64,000 nucleotides of DNA from Floccularia luteovirens (GCA_009739215.1 VSJF01000005.1:2170001-2234000); one strand, 5' to 3'. Shown: positions 43,879 through 55,837, counted from the stretch's first letter. Made by a program: numbers and translations. Notes: generated by a model not told the origin, from the letters alone.

Positions 43879-45911
43879 ATGGAACAGTTGTGAGGTTTTG
43901 AGGTTCTTCATTTCTGGTTCATGCTTCTCACCTGTTGGTAGTCGGTCCTCTTCTCCATCAGACTTTGGGCGGTCAACAGATTCCTTTCCGTCAGATTTAA
44001 CAGATGTTAAATCACTCGATGACGTATTCCAAAACATTGAAGATACGCATCCACGAATGCAACCGCCGACCACATCAGATTTGGTCTCCTCTGTCTCTGA
44101 ACAGACCCTCCAGGCGAACTCATCTGTTGCTAATGACCGCCTAAAGGCACTTGATGAGATAGATGTTGTTCAATCTGGTTTCTTCGCTGAGTTCGAGAAA
44201 GTGCAACTTCTGCTTCGAGCACTGAGTCGAATGGTGTCTCCAGACCGCAACGAAATGTTGTTGGCGTTGGCTTTGACATGTAAAGCCGTTTATGAACCGA
44301 CAATGGATATTCTTTGGGAAAACATGGACATCACTCTTTTCCCACTTTTGAAAATTTTACCTGCTTTCAAGGTTATCGATGGTTCTTACGTGAGTCCTTA
44401 CCTGTCGTCCCCTTCTTTCTATTTATGCAGATGGATTGTAGGTTATTAGTGGACCGGTCACTGGTGATGATGTGAACAGATTGAAAAGTTATGCCAGTCG
44501 AGTAAAGACAATCTCCCAAGAAGTGCGTATTACAACCACCCCAATGCCTAACATAGTCCCCCAGCCAGTACTTTTCTTCTCGGCCCCACCAATTCGCACA
44601 CAAGTTTCCCCCCAAAACCTACTACCTATATCGCAAATGGCATATATTCGCCTTGCACAGGTTCTCCCGATGCCTACATCATCTTTACATCATCTCCATC
44701 TCAAAGAGATAGACTCAACTATACAACACGTTCCTCTTCTTGTTGCGCCTTCCCTCGAAGCTCTAGAAGTATCAAATACATCTAAAGAAGGCAACTATAT
44801 TGAGGAGGCCTTACTGGAACATATATTCTCAGTTGTGCCATCACTCAAGCATATAAAATTTTCTAGCAGCGTAGACCTCTCTCCTGAACCACATCAGGCT
44901 CTCGATAGGACAGATTTGTTTTGCAGGTTTATCGCCAAATACCGGGATATACAAACCTTGAACATCTCTGGGTTCTTCAGATTAAGGGACTTCAGCGTCT
45001 TGGAAGCGATCGGAGAACTTCCTCATCTGAAGAACTTCACTCTCGACGTCCAGCAGGTCGAATATACCAAAAGAGAATCATCTGTTGCGAATGGGTTTAG
45101 AAGCCTAAGAAAACTCCACATCACTGCATCGTTGGTTGTCATTCAAGACCTCTTACAGGCAAGCCAAGGGGCACGTCTAGAGAATGCCGTAATCATAACA
45201 CTTGAGTACCCCAAAGCGAATGTAGTTCTGAAAAAATCGAAACTACAAAAAAAGGAGACAGTTGGCCATGACACACCTGATCCACTGGAATCTCTAACCT
45301 CTTATCGGAAGACACTACGTTCACTTTCTATTACACTTCTCCCCGCCAATTGTCACGTTCAGTATACCCCCACAACCCTGGTACGAGTATTGAGGAAACT
45401 GTCCTCGCTGGAATATTTTGAAGCATCGAATGTCACACTTTCTTGTGATCAGCTCAAATCCTTAGTTACCCGATGGCCATGGATCAAGACGATAAAACTA
45501 CCACTCCATAACACCTCTGTTCCTTCATTGAAGTTCAGCACACTTCTAGTAATAGCGAAATGTTGTCCTCATCTCCGCACTATTCAATGCGACATTGAAT
45601 TCGATGATGTCCTGCCGGATTTGAACTCTCTGGATGGTATTTCACCACACCGACTCGAGCAGTTGACGGTGAGCAACTATCCGAGCGCACAGAAAGAACT
45701 GCTACCAGAGCATATCAGGCAAATCGCGCTATTCATAATTGCTGTGTTCCCTCAGCTCCAGATCTTTGCAAGTAATAGCAGCTCCGTCGAGTCGTGGCCG
45801 AAACAATGGAAAGAAATATCAGACTTCGTCATTTTCTACAGGGAGGCTAGGTTTTGGAGTAACTATGTTCTTAGAGCATCCAAGCATGTAGCAGAGCATC
45901 ATTCCATATAA
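43879..45911 (+). CDS. F-box-like leucine-rich protein, copy 3 (intact)
   Basis: Three coding exons: 43879-43889 (11 nt: ATGGAACAGTT), 43942-44389 and 44442-45911, total 1929 nt, 642 residues, no stop. N-terminal MEQFRSSSPSDFGRSTDSFP is Ser/Asp-rich; F-box-like region about residues 95-160 (FFAEFEKVQLLLRALSRM, LLALALTCKAVYEPTMDILW, FPLLKILPAFKVIDGSY); then VISGPVTGDDVNRLKSYASR, a proline-rich loop, and leucine-rich repeats to the C terminus (FSVLEAIGELPHLKNFTL, LRKLHITASLVVIQDLLQA, WIKTIKLPLHNTSVPSL, CCPHLRTIQCDI). Expected role: target-binding subunit of an SCF ubiquitin ligase in cytosol or nucleus (inferred from family). It is the reference copy for the five broken or shortened relatives in the window. 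The longer frame from 43742 lacks splicing support in relatives. Confidence 0.85.
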
Positions 45912-45999
45912 CCGCTACTGAAACGAAGTCATGCACATACAACCATTATCCAAGTTTGAAATACAAGTTACGTAAAGCAATTGCGTTGTAGGTCACGCA

Positions 46000-46190
46000 T
46001 ACATGACAAATTATGGCAACACTTGCTAAGTTTTGAAGCTGAGCACTTTGTCGTTAAGTAGTGAGATATACGAGTTCGAACCGGGTTTCCAGGGAACGAG
46101 CAAGAACACGTTGACCCCCAATTCGACGAGAAATGTAGACTGTGGGAGAGAGTCTGACGAAGTCGAAAGAACTACAATAAGCATACATAT
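46000..46190 (+). pseudogene. DUF2461 5' fragment, right edge of the duplication zone
   Basis: Resembles 40340-40510 and 33700-33900: upstream block (AAATTATGGCAACACTTGC) followed by leader and the start of exon 1 (TTGACCCCCAATTCGACGAG against TCAACCCCTAGTTCGAAGAG). It breaks off near 46190. Non-coding. Confidence 0.65.
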
Positions 46191-46781
46191 CTAAAGATTA
46201 TTATTTTAACCTATTTATGGAGCTGTAACCCGGGCCGGCTGTGTAGTTCGACCGCATTTGAATCTTTCTCTCTTTATTCTGTACGAAGGAGACCGATAGA
46301 CATTTAAATAATGTGTGAGAAGTTCAAGCTATTCCAACTTATCAGACCGAATCAAGTCAATAAAATTCCACAACACGAGATAATGCAGCATCCAGATCTT
46401 CATCTTATTCAAGCTGAGCACCAAGTGCCTATTCACAACGTCAGTATCAAACGACAACTTCTAGGTTTCTCGCGCTACTAACCTTCTGGGCAAAATCCAT
46501 CCCTTTTGGACCTTCAGAAGTTCTGTCCAGAATTCAATTCACAACAAAACTTGGTTTTATTTTTTTTAATATGTAGCTATTTACAAGTGCCATCGGATTT
46601 TTTGTGAATGTAAAGTTTTTCCATCACACAATCATATGATGTCCTGGTTTCCGTTTGAACAGTATCTTAGCGCTTACAGTAGATTGATTGTTTGGTTGTA
46701 AAGGTATACCCAAACAAACGCCACTGGATTGTAGTTTGTACTAAACACTGGTACATATGATGGCTACAACAGTCCTTGCAT
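46191..46781. other. Intergenic, no gene seen
   Basis: AT-rich stretch with an AT run near 46560. It includes the 3' flank of the metalloprotease gene. A short piece near 46350-46375 (ATCAAGTCAATAAAATTCCA) resembles F-box exon 3, suggesting one more scrap of that family. Confidence 0.4.
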
Positions 46782-48003
46782 TTAAGAAGTTGGAGTCGAT
46801 GTCTTTAACTCGGCCATCATCCCTGCTAGCCGCGCATTTGTGCTGAAGTGTGTAAGAGATGCACGCATCGCTTGCCAGTCTCCTTGTTCATATCCACCGA
46901 GAATGCTTTCTCGGTATACTCCATCAACACCTGCTACATCCAAAGCTTCTTTGATCGGCATGCTCTCCTCAGGACCTTTGTTATCGAAATATGGGTAATT
47001 AAGCGCGATGAAGGCTTTATCCATTTTCGAGAGTGCATTATTTGGTGGTACGTCTATGTTTTGTTCATTCATGCTTCCGGGCATGAAATACCTATGATGA
47101 CAGATAGTCAGAAATTTCAATTCGGTGAACAAAAAGAAGGCGAACGAACATCATAATGGAGGTCAAATCCATCTCGGAAAAGTTACTAACATTCTCTTCC
47201 AAGTCTAGTATTTGGTGGTGCACCTCTTCGACAGACCAGCCCTGAGTTCTTGTGTAATATTCGATGACAGCTGACTTGATATGAGCAATTGGCCATGAGA
47301 TGTTATGAAAAAGGACTGACCGTCCTTTTTCATCGTCAAACTTTCACCGCGGCGCGGCGATTGATGTTCATGGAGAAGGCCAAGCGTATGTCCGAATTCG
47401 TGGAGGATTACACCCAAGTCAGCATCCGAAATCTTCTCAACATTCTCAATCCAACCAAGATTTAAGGTAGGTTCATTCCCTTCTACACTTTCAATTTGAC
47501 GTCCGACTAGCGACCAGGACCCTTCGTTAGGTTCGAACGCAATTCGTATCATACCACCTGACTCGACAAATTCGAATTTGACATTTGCATATTTCTCCCA
47601 CTGGCTTACAACTTTCTTGACTTTCTCTCTCTGGATTTCTGTTCCGGAAGGCTCCACAAATGAGCAGGTCAGCGTCTGGAATTATATAGTAATCAGAGGT
47701 GCGCATATCCTGATTTCGAAGAAACGAAAAATAATACATACTACTCCATTATCCCACATGTTGTCACGCGTGGTCAGCACCGCACGCATAACACCACTTA
47801 TCGGGCCTCTCTCTGGTTTTCCAGGTTGTTGCAGAGCCTTTTCTAATTAAAAAAAAAATACAGCTGACCGAAAAATTTTACACATGAATATTTCACTCAC
47901 TCTTGTCTTTGGTACCACAGGGACCACGGCTCCATTTGAGCTCGATACCCTTGCTTCCCAACTCTAACGAGAGTCCATGTTTCTTCTCAGGTGTGGTAGC
48001 CAT
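46782..48003 (-). CDS. Astacin-like zinc metalloprotease (peptidase M12A-type)
   Basis: Zinc-dependent endopeptidase. From ATG 48003: MATTPEKKHGLSLELGSKGI, KWSRGPCG, an intron, GVMRAVLTTRDNMWDNGV, an intron, TLTCSFVEPSGTEIQREKVK, then YANVKFEFVESGGMIRIAF. The catalytic motif HEFGHTLGLLHEHQSP gives H-E-x-x-H-x-x-G-x-x-H with the catalytic Glu and three zinc His. After two more introns, DLTSIMMYFMPGSMNEQN supplies the Met-turn (SIMMY) with the Tyr switch residue. C-terminal TGG-free tail ends AELKTSTPTS. All introns are GT-AG and phase-consistent, so the gene looks intact (about 330 residues). No signal peptide or pro-region is evident, unlike secreted astacins; export, if any, would be unconventional. 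Alternative: related fungal cytosolic zincin of unknown target. Confidence 0.88.
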
Positions 48004-48748
48004 GATTTAACAAATCCAAGAGATGATGCTTGGAAAAAAAACCTCAGCGAGAGCGTGATGCTTAAATACGTTTCGTGAAGGGATAGTATTTGAAGCGGTT
48101 GGCGGAAATTGGACTCCTCTTGAGGGACATTGGGCACAGTTAGACGCCGACAGCTGAGCGCTTGAAGGTTAGACAGGAGTTTGTATAAAAGAGACATCGT
48201 TGTACACGACTATATTTGACTTTTGGTGTTGCGCGTGCGTAGAATGCAAAGACCGATTGGAACTTTGTGTTGCTTATTCTCGTATTGTCAGTTGGTTTGG
48301 ACCCCTAACTTTCCCCAGCGAAATAGCTACAACGCTCATTCTATTAAAGGACTTCATCCATAGTAAATTCAGGAGTTGCTTTAATTATAGGAATAAAATT
48401 TCACAGCTCATAATACTCGTTCCATAATGTCTATAAATTGCATTTTCATTGCCTAATATAAGTACAACAGTGTGTTAATAACAAGGTATGTGTTGTTTTA
48501 TAATAAAATCCGTAAGTTTGTTGTTGTGTTATAAAGTAGTGAGATGGTAGTAATGCAATGAGTGTGATAAAAACCCGAAAGAAATGAAATGATGCGTATG
48601 AATGTCTGAAAAAGATTGATGATGAGATGACAAAAAAAGGGTCATCAGGTTAACGAATCAACGCTGGTTGAACGAAAATAACGAAGGATGAGAATGAAAA
48701 TATAAGAAAAAAAAAGAATGTCGAAAAATCAGAGGAGTCGACAGTCAA
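48004..48748. other. Intergenic between metalloprotease and ABC exporter
   Basis: Promoter of the metalloprotease and 3' region of the exporter. Minus-strand frame 47964-48197 overlaps the gene start and is not supported. AT-rich with several poly-A runs near 48690-48720. Confidence 0.4.
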
Positions 48749-51700
48749 TCAATCACTGACCCACTCCCCACCACTCGCAAGAGTTGCGAACACCCCCCGG
48801 CGTTCCATCAACTCCTCATACGTCCCCTGTTCTGCCACTTCCCCATCACTAAGGACGAGTATCCTATCACACATCATCATGACTTGAAGTTTATGCGTCA
48901 CCATCACCGTCGTCCGTCCCACTTTAGCCTCTCTGATGGTTTCAAGTACAGCGGCCTGATTTTCCGGGTCAAGTGCTGACGTGCACTCATCCAGAATAAG
49001 AACACGAGACGGCCGTGCTAGAGCTCGAGCTATCTGTAGCCTCTGCGCTTGTCCACCTGACAGAAGGGATGCATTCTCCCCGATAATTGTGTCGTACCCC
49101 TGTGGAAGGGACATGATGAAATCGTGGATCTGTGCTTTCTTTGCTGCCGTGCGAATGTCCACGTCGGAAATGGCGATGCCTCCATATCGGATATTCTCTG
49201 CGATACTTGCATCGAAAAGATGGGGCTGTTGACTAACCACGGAGACATGGTCACGAAGGTAACGAACGTCAATGGAATCCAGGGAATAGTCCCCAAGAAT
49301 AATTCTTCCGGCGCTAGGCTCATATAGGCGTTGAAGGAGTGCTGCAAGCGTAGACTTTCCAGATCCTGACGCGCCTACAACAGCAACACACTCTCCATTA
49401 GCGATTTGCAAGTTGACGTTGCGCAGTACAGGGGCTTCAAGTCGTTCTGGGTATGTAAAGTTGACGTTTCTGAATTGGATATGACCTTCGAGTTGAGGAC
49501 GGAGGAATCCCTTTGATTCGTTAGTACTAGCGTTGAGGTCCATCAAAACTTTGAAGTCGCTAGCTGCCTGTACGCTTTTGGCAATCCTGTTAGCTACAAA
49601 AGAAAGTTAGCATCAAAAAGCATAACCTTGCGAGAATATTACTTACTGAAAGCCATGAGTTGCGACCCAATAGTAACAGTGAAGACAACAAGGTTCAAGA
49701 CTTGGACCATTTGTAGGTATGAATAAGTTCCACGCGAAATGAGAACTGCGCCGACGTAAAATAGGAGGGCTTCGGCAAGGTAGATAAGACCGCTGGCAAC
49801 GCCATAAGTGCAGCCCTCAACAAGGGCGCCGCGTACACCAGTATGAAGTGCCTTTTCGGCTGATTTATTAAATTGAGATTTAAAAATTCCCTCGAATGCC
49901 ATTGCGCGGATGCTTCGGATATTAAGTATTGACTGTGGCGAAATTTATTACTTGTAAACAGAAAAGGATACTGAATAAACATACCTCATAATAACCTTTC
50001 GCTACTTCTTCTCTAGCCCTCTTGTTGCGCAACTCGCAATTCGAAACAAGTCTTGTTTGAAGAGCCATGGTGCAAGCGAAGACCGGTGCGATAGCGAAGC
50101 CGACTAGAGTAAGCTGCCATCCCCGTACCAGTGCCCAGATAAGCCCGACAGAAAGCATAGTGACAACAACTAAGCATTGAGCCCAAACTATCGCAATCAG
50201 GTCTCGTGCGTCATCTGCATCTTTCACAAGGATCTGAACGATTTTCGGAGGAGAGTTGTCGGATTTGTCGAACCATGATCTATCTTGACCTAGAATCTTG
50301 GTGTATGCAGTGGAGCGGATACGTGTTACCCATCCCATACCAACAGTTTCCATGAGGAAATACTTGGTACCTAGGAGGATACCATCGAATGCTGCGACAG
50401 CAAGGACCACACCGCCAGCTCTGTTAATTGCACCTGCGTCTTGTGCGCCAGTGGACACTTGGAACAATAAACCAGACAGCAGGAATGAGAAAACAGGGGT
50501 CATGGCACCACTCGCGATACAAGCCAAGAGACCAAGGAATAGCACGGGTTTGTATGGGACTGTCGGATAAATGGAGCGCATGAGTTTCCAAAATGTTGGT
50601 CTGACTTCTGCTGGGTTTGAGTTGGCTTGCTGTTGCAACGACTCAACCTTGATATCTGTCATAGGAGCGTTACGTGCGCCATCCCAGCGTGTACGAGCTC
50701 GGCCCTCGCGTCCTCTACGTGCGGAGTCTGCACTCCTTTCCATGGCATTCTTCTCATGATCGAATTTCAAGGTCATCGATCAGAGCAGCGGTAGAACGAG
50801 TGGTGAAAGTTGCAGATGTGGGTGTGAATGGAAGGCTAAATCGCTTGGAAGTTAGGGTGTATGCTGGATCGGGTGGGGATGGGTATTCAGAGGGATATGG
50901 ATAAGTTAGTTGAGAGTCTGGAGACGTGATCATAGGGCTGGCAGCGATTGGCGTGAGGGTGTTATAATGTTGTACAGTCGTAGAAGGAATCTGGATGCTT
51001 AAAGGACGCGGGGCACGTTTTGGCAATGGGGTACATGCGTCGGCTCTTCGTTCGATTACTTCGTTTAGAAGGCTTGCCCTACGACCGGCTGTCAGGTCAG
51101 CAACCACGTCGAGCATCCAGTTGCCAACAGAAATGATGCTTTGTGTGTTGGGCTTTACAATTACGCTGGTATCGTGAGTGTCTGCTTCGTCTTCAAGTTC
51201 TTCGTCATCAAAATCTTGTACATCGTTCCCTTCGGCGTCTCGCACAGGTATAAAGCCGCCTGTGCTTGTCTGAGCCTCCAACATCTTTCTAAACTCGCCT
51301 CCACTACCAATACGTGACGAAGAACTGGCCTTCTCCAGATCCGCGCGGTATCCTTGTTCTACGACGTGTCCGTGTTTCAATACATATACAAAGTCTTCAG
51401 ATACAATTTGAGAAAGGTCGTGAGTGATTACAATTGTAGTTTTGTGAAGTCGCCATCTTTTGAGGGCTTCAAATACAAGGATTCGGGACGTTGCGTCCAG
51501 CGCAGACGTCGCCTCATCTGAACAGAAAAAATGTTAGTATGCAACCAGAACGTAGGCGCCACAATTACGCACCGAGGATTAAAACGTCTGGGTTTCTCAA
51601 GCGAGCTCTGGCCATTGCAAGGCGCTGTTTCTGCCCTCCACTAAGGCCGACACCGCTTGCACCAAGAATGGTGTCATACCCTTGTGGGAGATCTCGTACA

Positions 51701-53415
51701 AAGTCGTGAAGTAAAGCAGCTCGGCAAGCGTCCTCTACCTCCAAGCTGGAGGCCTTTCTGTCTAAAAGAGCAAGAGCGATATTTTCGGCGACACTCTTTC
51801 CGTCCAGTATGACGACACCTGCAGCACCCTGTTGACCTACACAGCCAACATGTGCTTTGTACCAAGTTTCATCCAAGTAGCGTATATCTTGCTCATCGAA
51901 AGTTATTGTTCCTTGTTGAGGTGTATACATCTTCATGAGCAGTTGAGCAACAGTTGACTTTCCAGACCCAGAAGAACCAACAACGAAAGTAGTCTCATGG
52001 GCGGGGATGAAAAGGGAGACGTTCGTGAGTACAGGGACAGTTGGTCTAGAAGGGTAAGCAAATGTAACATTATGCAATGCGATTTCGCCAGTGAAGCGGG
52101 TTGGAACTATCTTGCGCAAAGTACGTGATTTGCCGTTGTGGTTACGGAAGGAATTGTCGCCAATAAGACCAATCAGAGAGGACGCAGCGGCTTTTCCTTT
52201 GGCCAACACAATCAATTGAGGAATACACATTTGCAAGTTGCTAGTGGCGATGAGACATGCCCAGAAGACAGCCATAACGTCACCTGCGCTCGCCTTGCCG
52301 TCTCGAACAAGCTTTGCACCAAACCAGAAACCCTGAACAAACATGGCCATCATGATAAATTGACCAAGTCCAGAAGTTAAACCCCAAAGGCCATTCAGGC
52401 GGCGGGCAATAGCTTGCAGATGGGAGAAGGACTTTGTTGCGGCTTGGTGTTCGTTTGGGGTAGCATTGAAAGCTTTGACGGTGCTAATAGCAGATACTGC
52501 ACGTTCTACTAGAGTTGCTGCCACACCGGTTTGGGTACGTTCGTATGCGAGGATGGGGCCAGCTAAAGACTGTGAGAGGCCTTGAACAAAAACTAGAACG
52601 GGGACAGCAGATAGGATGACAAAGGTGAGTTGCCAAGATCGCATAAAGGCGAGGATCAGACAAGCTATGCAAGTAGTTAAATATTGAACAAGTCGGCCAG
52701 ATGCGAGCGAAGACGCCATTCGGACATCATCTGTCTCCCTAATAAGAATTATCAAAACAGAAATAAAGCTAAGCATATTATTTGAAACGGACCTAGTAAA
52801 ATTGGCCATGAGACCACCAGCACCGACAGATTGTGGTGATTCCCCATCAGTAGGTTGAGAGTCTCCAGTGCCCAAGTTGCTATCGAACCAATCCATATCC
52901 TTCTCAGTTACAGCGTGGTACACAGCTGTGCGAAGAGACATGACGTTTATCTCTCCAGCCCAAATCCAAAGGCAAGAGGTGAGTGAGCCTAAGGCAAAGG
53001 AACCAACAGCCAGGCCGACAAGTTCAAGTGCGGCTAATCCAACTGCATGGAGCAGCTGTTCTTTCGCCTGTTGGGATGGACTTGGACCAGTTGGGAAGAG
53101 TGCAAAAGCATCAAATGCTTGACCGATTACATAGGTCATGAATGGTGCGATACCACCCGAGATGATTGATGAGATAATGGCAGGTAGAAGGAGAGTGAAG
53201 AAGTGTTTGCGAGAAAGTAGAGAGAAGAGGAGACGAATTGTTGGTGCGGGAGGGGAATGTTGTGAAGTAGGCTGGGGGATATTGAGCTTGGGAAGGTCTG
53301 GTAAGGAAGTAGACTTGAGGTCGACGGAATCTAAAGAGGATCTGGGTGAAACTTCAAGTTCATAAACTTTGTCATCGCTGTCGACGTTGAGAGCAGTGGG
53401 AGAAGAGCGACGCAT
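48749..53415 (-). CDS. STE6-like ABC exporter (ABCB, full-size)
   Basis: Full transporter TMD1-NBD1-TMD2-NBD2, best matched by the a-factor pheromone exporters of fungi. From ATG 53415 (MRRSSPTALNVDSDDKVYEL): a Ser-rich N-terminus, TMD1 (about 53230-52200), NBD1 with Walker A VGSSGSGKSTVAQLL (about 51960) and signature LSGGQKQRLAMARARL, and a D-loop DEATSALDA after a small intron at about 51520-51565. A long Pro/Ser linker follows (51300-50760), then TMD2 with RPTFWKLMRSIYPTVPYKPV, and NBD2 with VGASGSGKSTLAALLQRL, signature LLSGGQAQRLQIARALARPS and DECTSALD. The LSGGQAQR and ECTSALD forms are typical of STE6. NBD1 and TMD2 frames do not join directly: the first ends in a stop (RSTAALIDDLEIRS) at 50754 and the second is open from 50776. 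Either a one-base shift or an unusual intron lies in the linker. Expected at the plasma membrane, exporting lipidated mating pheromone; the role is inferred. Confidence 0.85.
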
Positions 53416-54488
53416 TGCGTCTAAAAGTGAGGGAACGAAGCAAAGAGATAAGCTGGGAGGATTGCATGTTTTGTTTAGTTATCAGTAATTGTGTTAAAGA
53501 CAATGAAATAAAGAAGAACAATAAGACTCTTGTTTGTCTTTGTTTGCTCATCTCCTACACAATAAGCCTTTGATCAGCTGTTCCCATACGGATCATAGAG
53601 GAAAAACTCTTACCATCGTGCTAAAATATATATACCGTAATGCAAGTTACTCAACACCTATAGCTAGTGATGGTTTTGAACAGCTTTGAGTGACGCTGCT
53701 GTAGTAATAAAAAAAAAGATGCATATTTCATTTGTTTGTACCATTTGTTTGTCATTAATTGGTATAGCCTTGTGCTATCAACACTGCCCTTTTTCATTGT
53801 TCGTCCAACGCCATTGTGTCTCCATTCCCGTTTCACGCCCCAGGTTGATAAGACCATCTGTAACATGACGAGAGGAGATTATAAGGGTGATAACCAGTGT
53901 CTATTAACAACATTGACGCCCAGGCACACCCATAACATTGGTCATCTTACTGCGCAGTCACCGCCTAAGTTATCATCAATGGGCTTACATCGAACGAGTG
54001 AACTATTCAAAATTCTCTAGTTCGTTTTCATTCCTGGTCGCTGCCTCTCGCATTTGCAACTCCCACTCTTCTCCATCTGCACACTTTCTGTTGCATAACA
54101 AATCCTTTCTATATTCGGGATGGAGCGGAACTTTAGAATGCCGAGAAGCTTGAGAACACCTTTCTTTTATTTGAAAAGAAACTTGGTTGTTTTGGGACCA
54201 GGAGCGAGTGAGTAGACCATATGTAACTAGTTAATACAACATCAGGCAACAGGGAAGCCATGTTAGTCGAGCTCTTTTGCGCCTTTGACTCATGTCAACC
54301 AGACGTAAAAACCCATAATGAAAAGAGATTCATTCCAAAAAGTGGTAACAAAACAAACTAAAGAAAATCATCGAAATCATAACAAAAATAACATATATAC
54401 TGTACAATTTGTAGTGTTTCAAAAATGCGTTTATAGTGTGTCGGTTCTTGAAGGATATTTCCAAAAAGTTAATAATCGACTAGGCGGA
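53416..54488. other. Intergenic upstream of ABC exporter
   Basis: Promoter region of the exporter (TATATATA near 53625) and 3' flank of the next gene. Short frames at 53651-54153 and 54318-54518 have no domain features and no relatives in the window. Confidence 0.4.
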
Positions 54489-55327
54489 CTACTTTGGAGG
54501 GGGAGTTTGGGGTCCTGAGTAATGCATTTGAAAGTTAGCCACTTCTTATAGAAAGATGAGGTATAATATATTACCAAAGAGACCCGATCTTGGAGGTGGT
54601 GAACTCGGTGCAGGAGCTGTTGGAGGTGCAACTGGAGCGATAAGTGGGTTTGCTACATAATTACACAGAGTTCAGTTGCTTCAAGTTATTGGAAGAAAAA
54701 TATACAAACGTCTCCATTGAGTCCATGCGGGCATGTCATGCCTTGGAGGCTCTGGCATGGGTGTGGGAGGGGCGGCTGCGGGAGCGGCTGTGATTTTCGC
54801 TTGTGGTTTACCCTTCCGCTCCAGGCGCTTGTGGACTACACGCCAACCCGGCCGTGCCTGGGCAGGAGCATCTTCAATAGCGGGAGGGGGAGGTGCAGCA
54901 GGCTCTGGAGGGGCATCTTCGATCTAAAGCAATGTTATTGAGGTCCATACAACAAACCAGAACAAGATTCGACAGACTTTGGGGTGCCACCCTGGAGCGT
55001 ATTCTCCTCCCGCCCCATGTTTCGATTTGACGCTCATGAGTTCTGCGATCTCACTATCAGTAGGAAGACAAAGACATCAGCTGTGCCAAATGATAAAAAT
55101 GTGGCACGTACTATTGTAATTGACGACGTTCATCCCTCAATTTTCCAACTTCTTCCAGCAGAATCCGGACTTCAACAGCGAGCGCTTTGCTGAAATCATT
55201 CATATACCTGCACAAGAGCAACTATTGAACCTCAAATGACCCCACGTAACTCAGGGAATTTGACGCACTTGAGATTTGGAGCCTGAGCTGGGGGAGTATT
55301 GTTATTATTGTAATTCTTGGAAGCCAT
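54489..55327 (-). CDS. Small coiled-coil / proline-rich protein of unknown function
   Basis: Not recognised as a characterised family. From ATG 55327: MASKNYNNNNTPPAQAPNLK, a 62-nt intron, YMNDFSKALAVEVRILLEEV, GKLRDERRQLQ, an intron, YEIAELMSVKSKHGAGGEYA, PGWHPK, an intron, IEDAPPEPAAPPPPAIEDAP, RPGWRVVHKRLERKGKPQAK, AAAPPTPMPEPPRHDMPAWT, an intron, NPLIAPVAPPTAPAPSSPPP, an intron, GPQTPPPK. Six coding exons, all GT-AG and phase-consistent, about 165 residues. The first third is a heptad-like amphipathic helix (VRILLEEVGKLRDERRQL), suggesting oligomerisation; the rest is Pro/Ala-rich and likely disordered. No signal peptide. The first intron must start at GTGCGTC, because the longer open frame through CVKFPELRGVI ends at once. 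Confidence 0.6.
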
Positions 55328-55837
55328 AATCGCAAAAAGGTCGACAGAAAATTGAAGATAGCGTAGATGTTGAGTGATATCTGAAGAAAAGGGTTTGAAA
55401 TCCGAACCGAGATCGCGTGTTCTGCCATAATTCACGGCCACGAGGCAACTCTCTTTGTTGACATTTAAACAAAACAACATTTATTCAAAAATACAGACTC
55501 TAGTGAGTAACGCAGAACATCCTTATGTGCAATGTTAATAATAATATGAAAGTGCAGCGTTATATTTGGACCACCCTAGGTTGGGTTTACATATTCGACG
55601 ACTTATTGTCATGCTGACGGCAGGTATTCTTGCTGAAATTCAAGATTATAACTGTAGCATACTTGGGAATAACATCTAATAAGTATTCTACCACGGAGTA
55701 GACCGAGCCGTACAATGGGGTCAGCTGCTTGCTGATAGAAGTGATCCATGTGGAATTTCGGATAAGCCTAATCCCTATTAAACTACGGGTGTTTCGCAGT
55801 ATACCATTGAACACCGCTCTTTCCCTCACTAGCAAAG
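55328..55837. other. Divergent promoter region
   Basis: About 510 bp between the minus-strand coiled-coil gene and the plus-strand esterase 1. No coding frame with support; frames at 55222-55480 are shadows of the coiled-coil gene and its leader. Confidence 0.4.
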
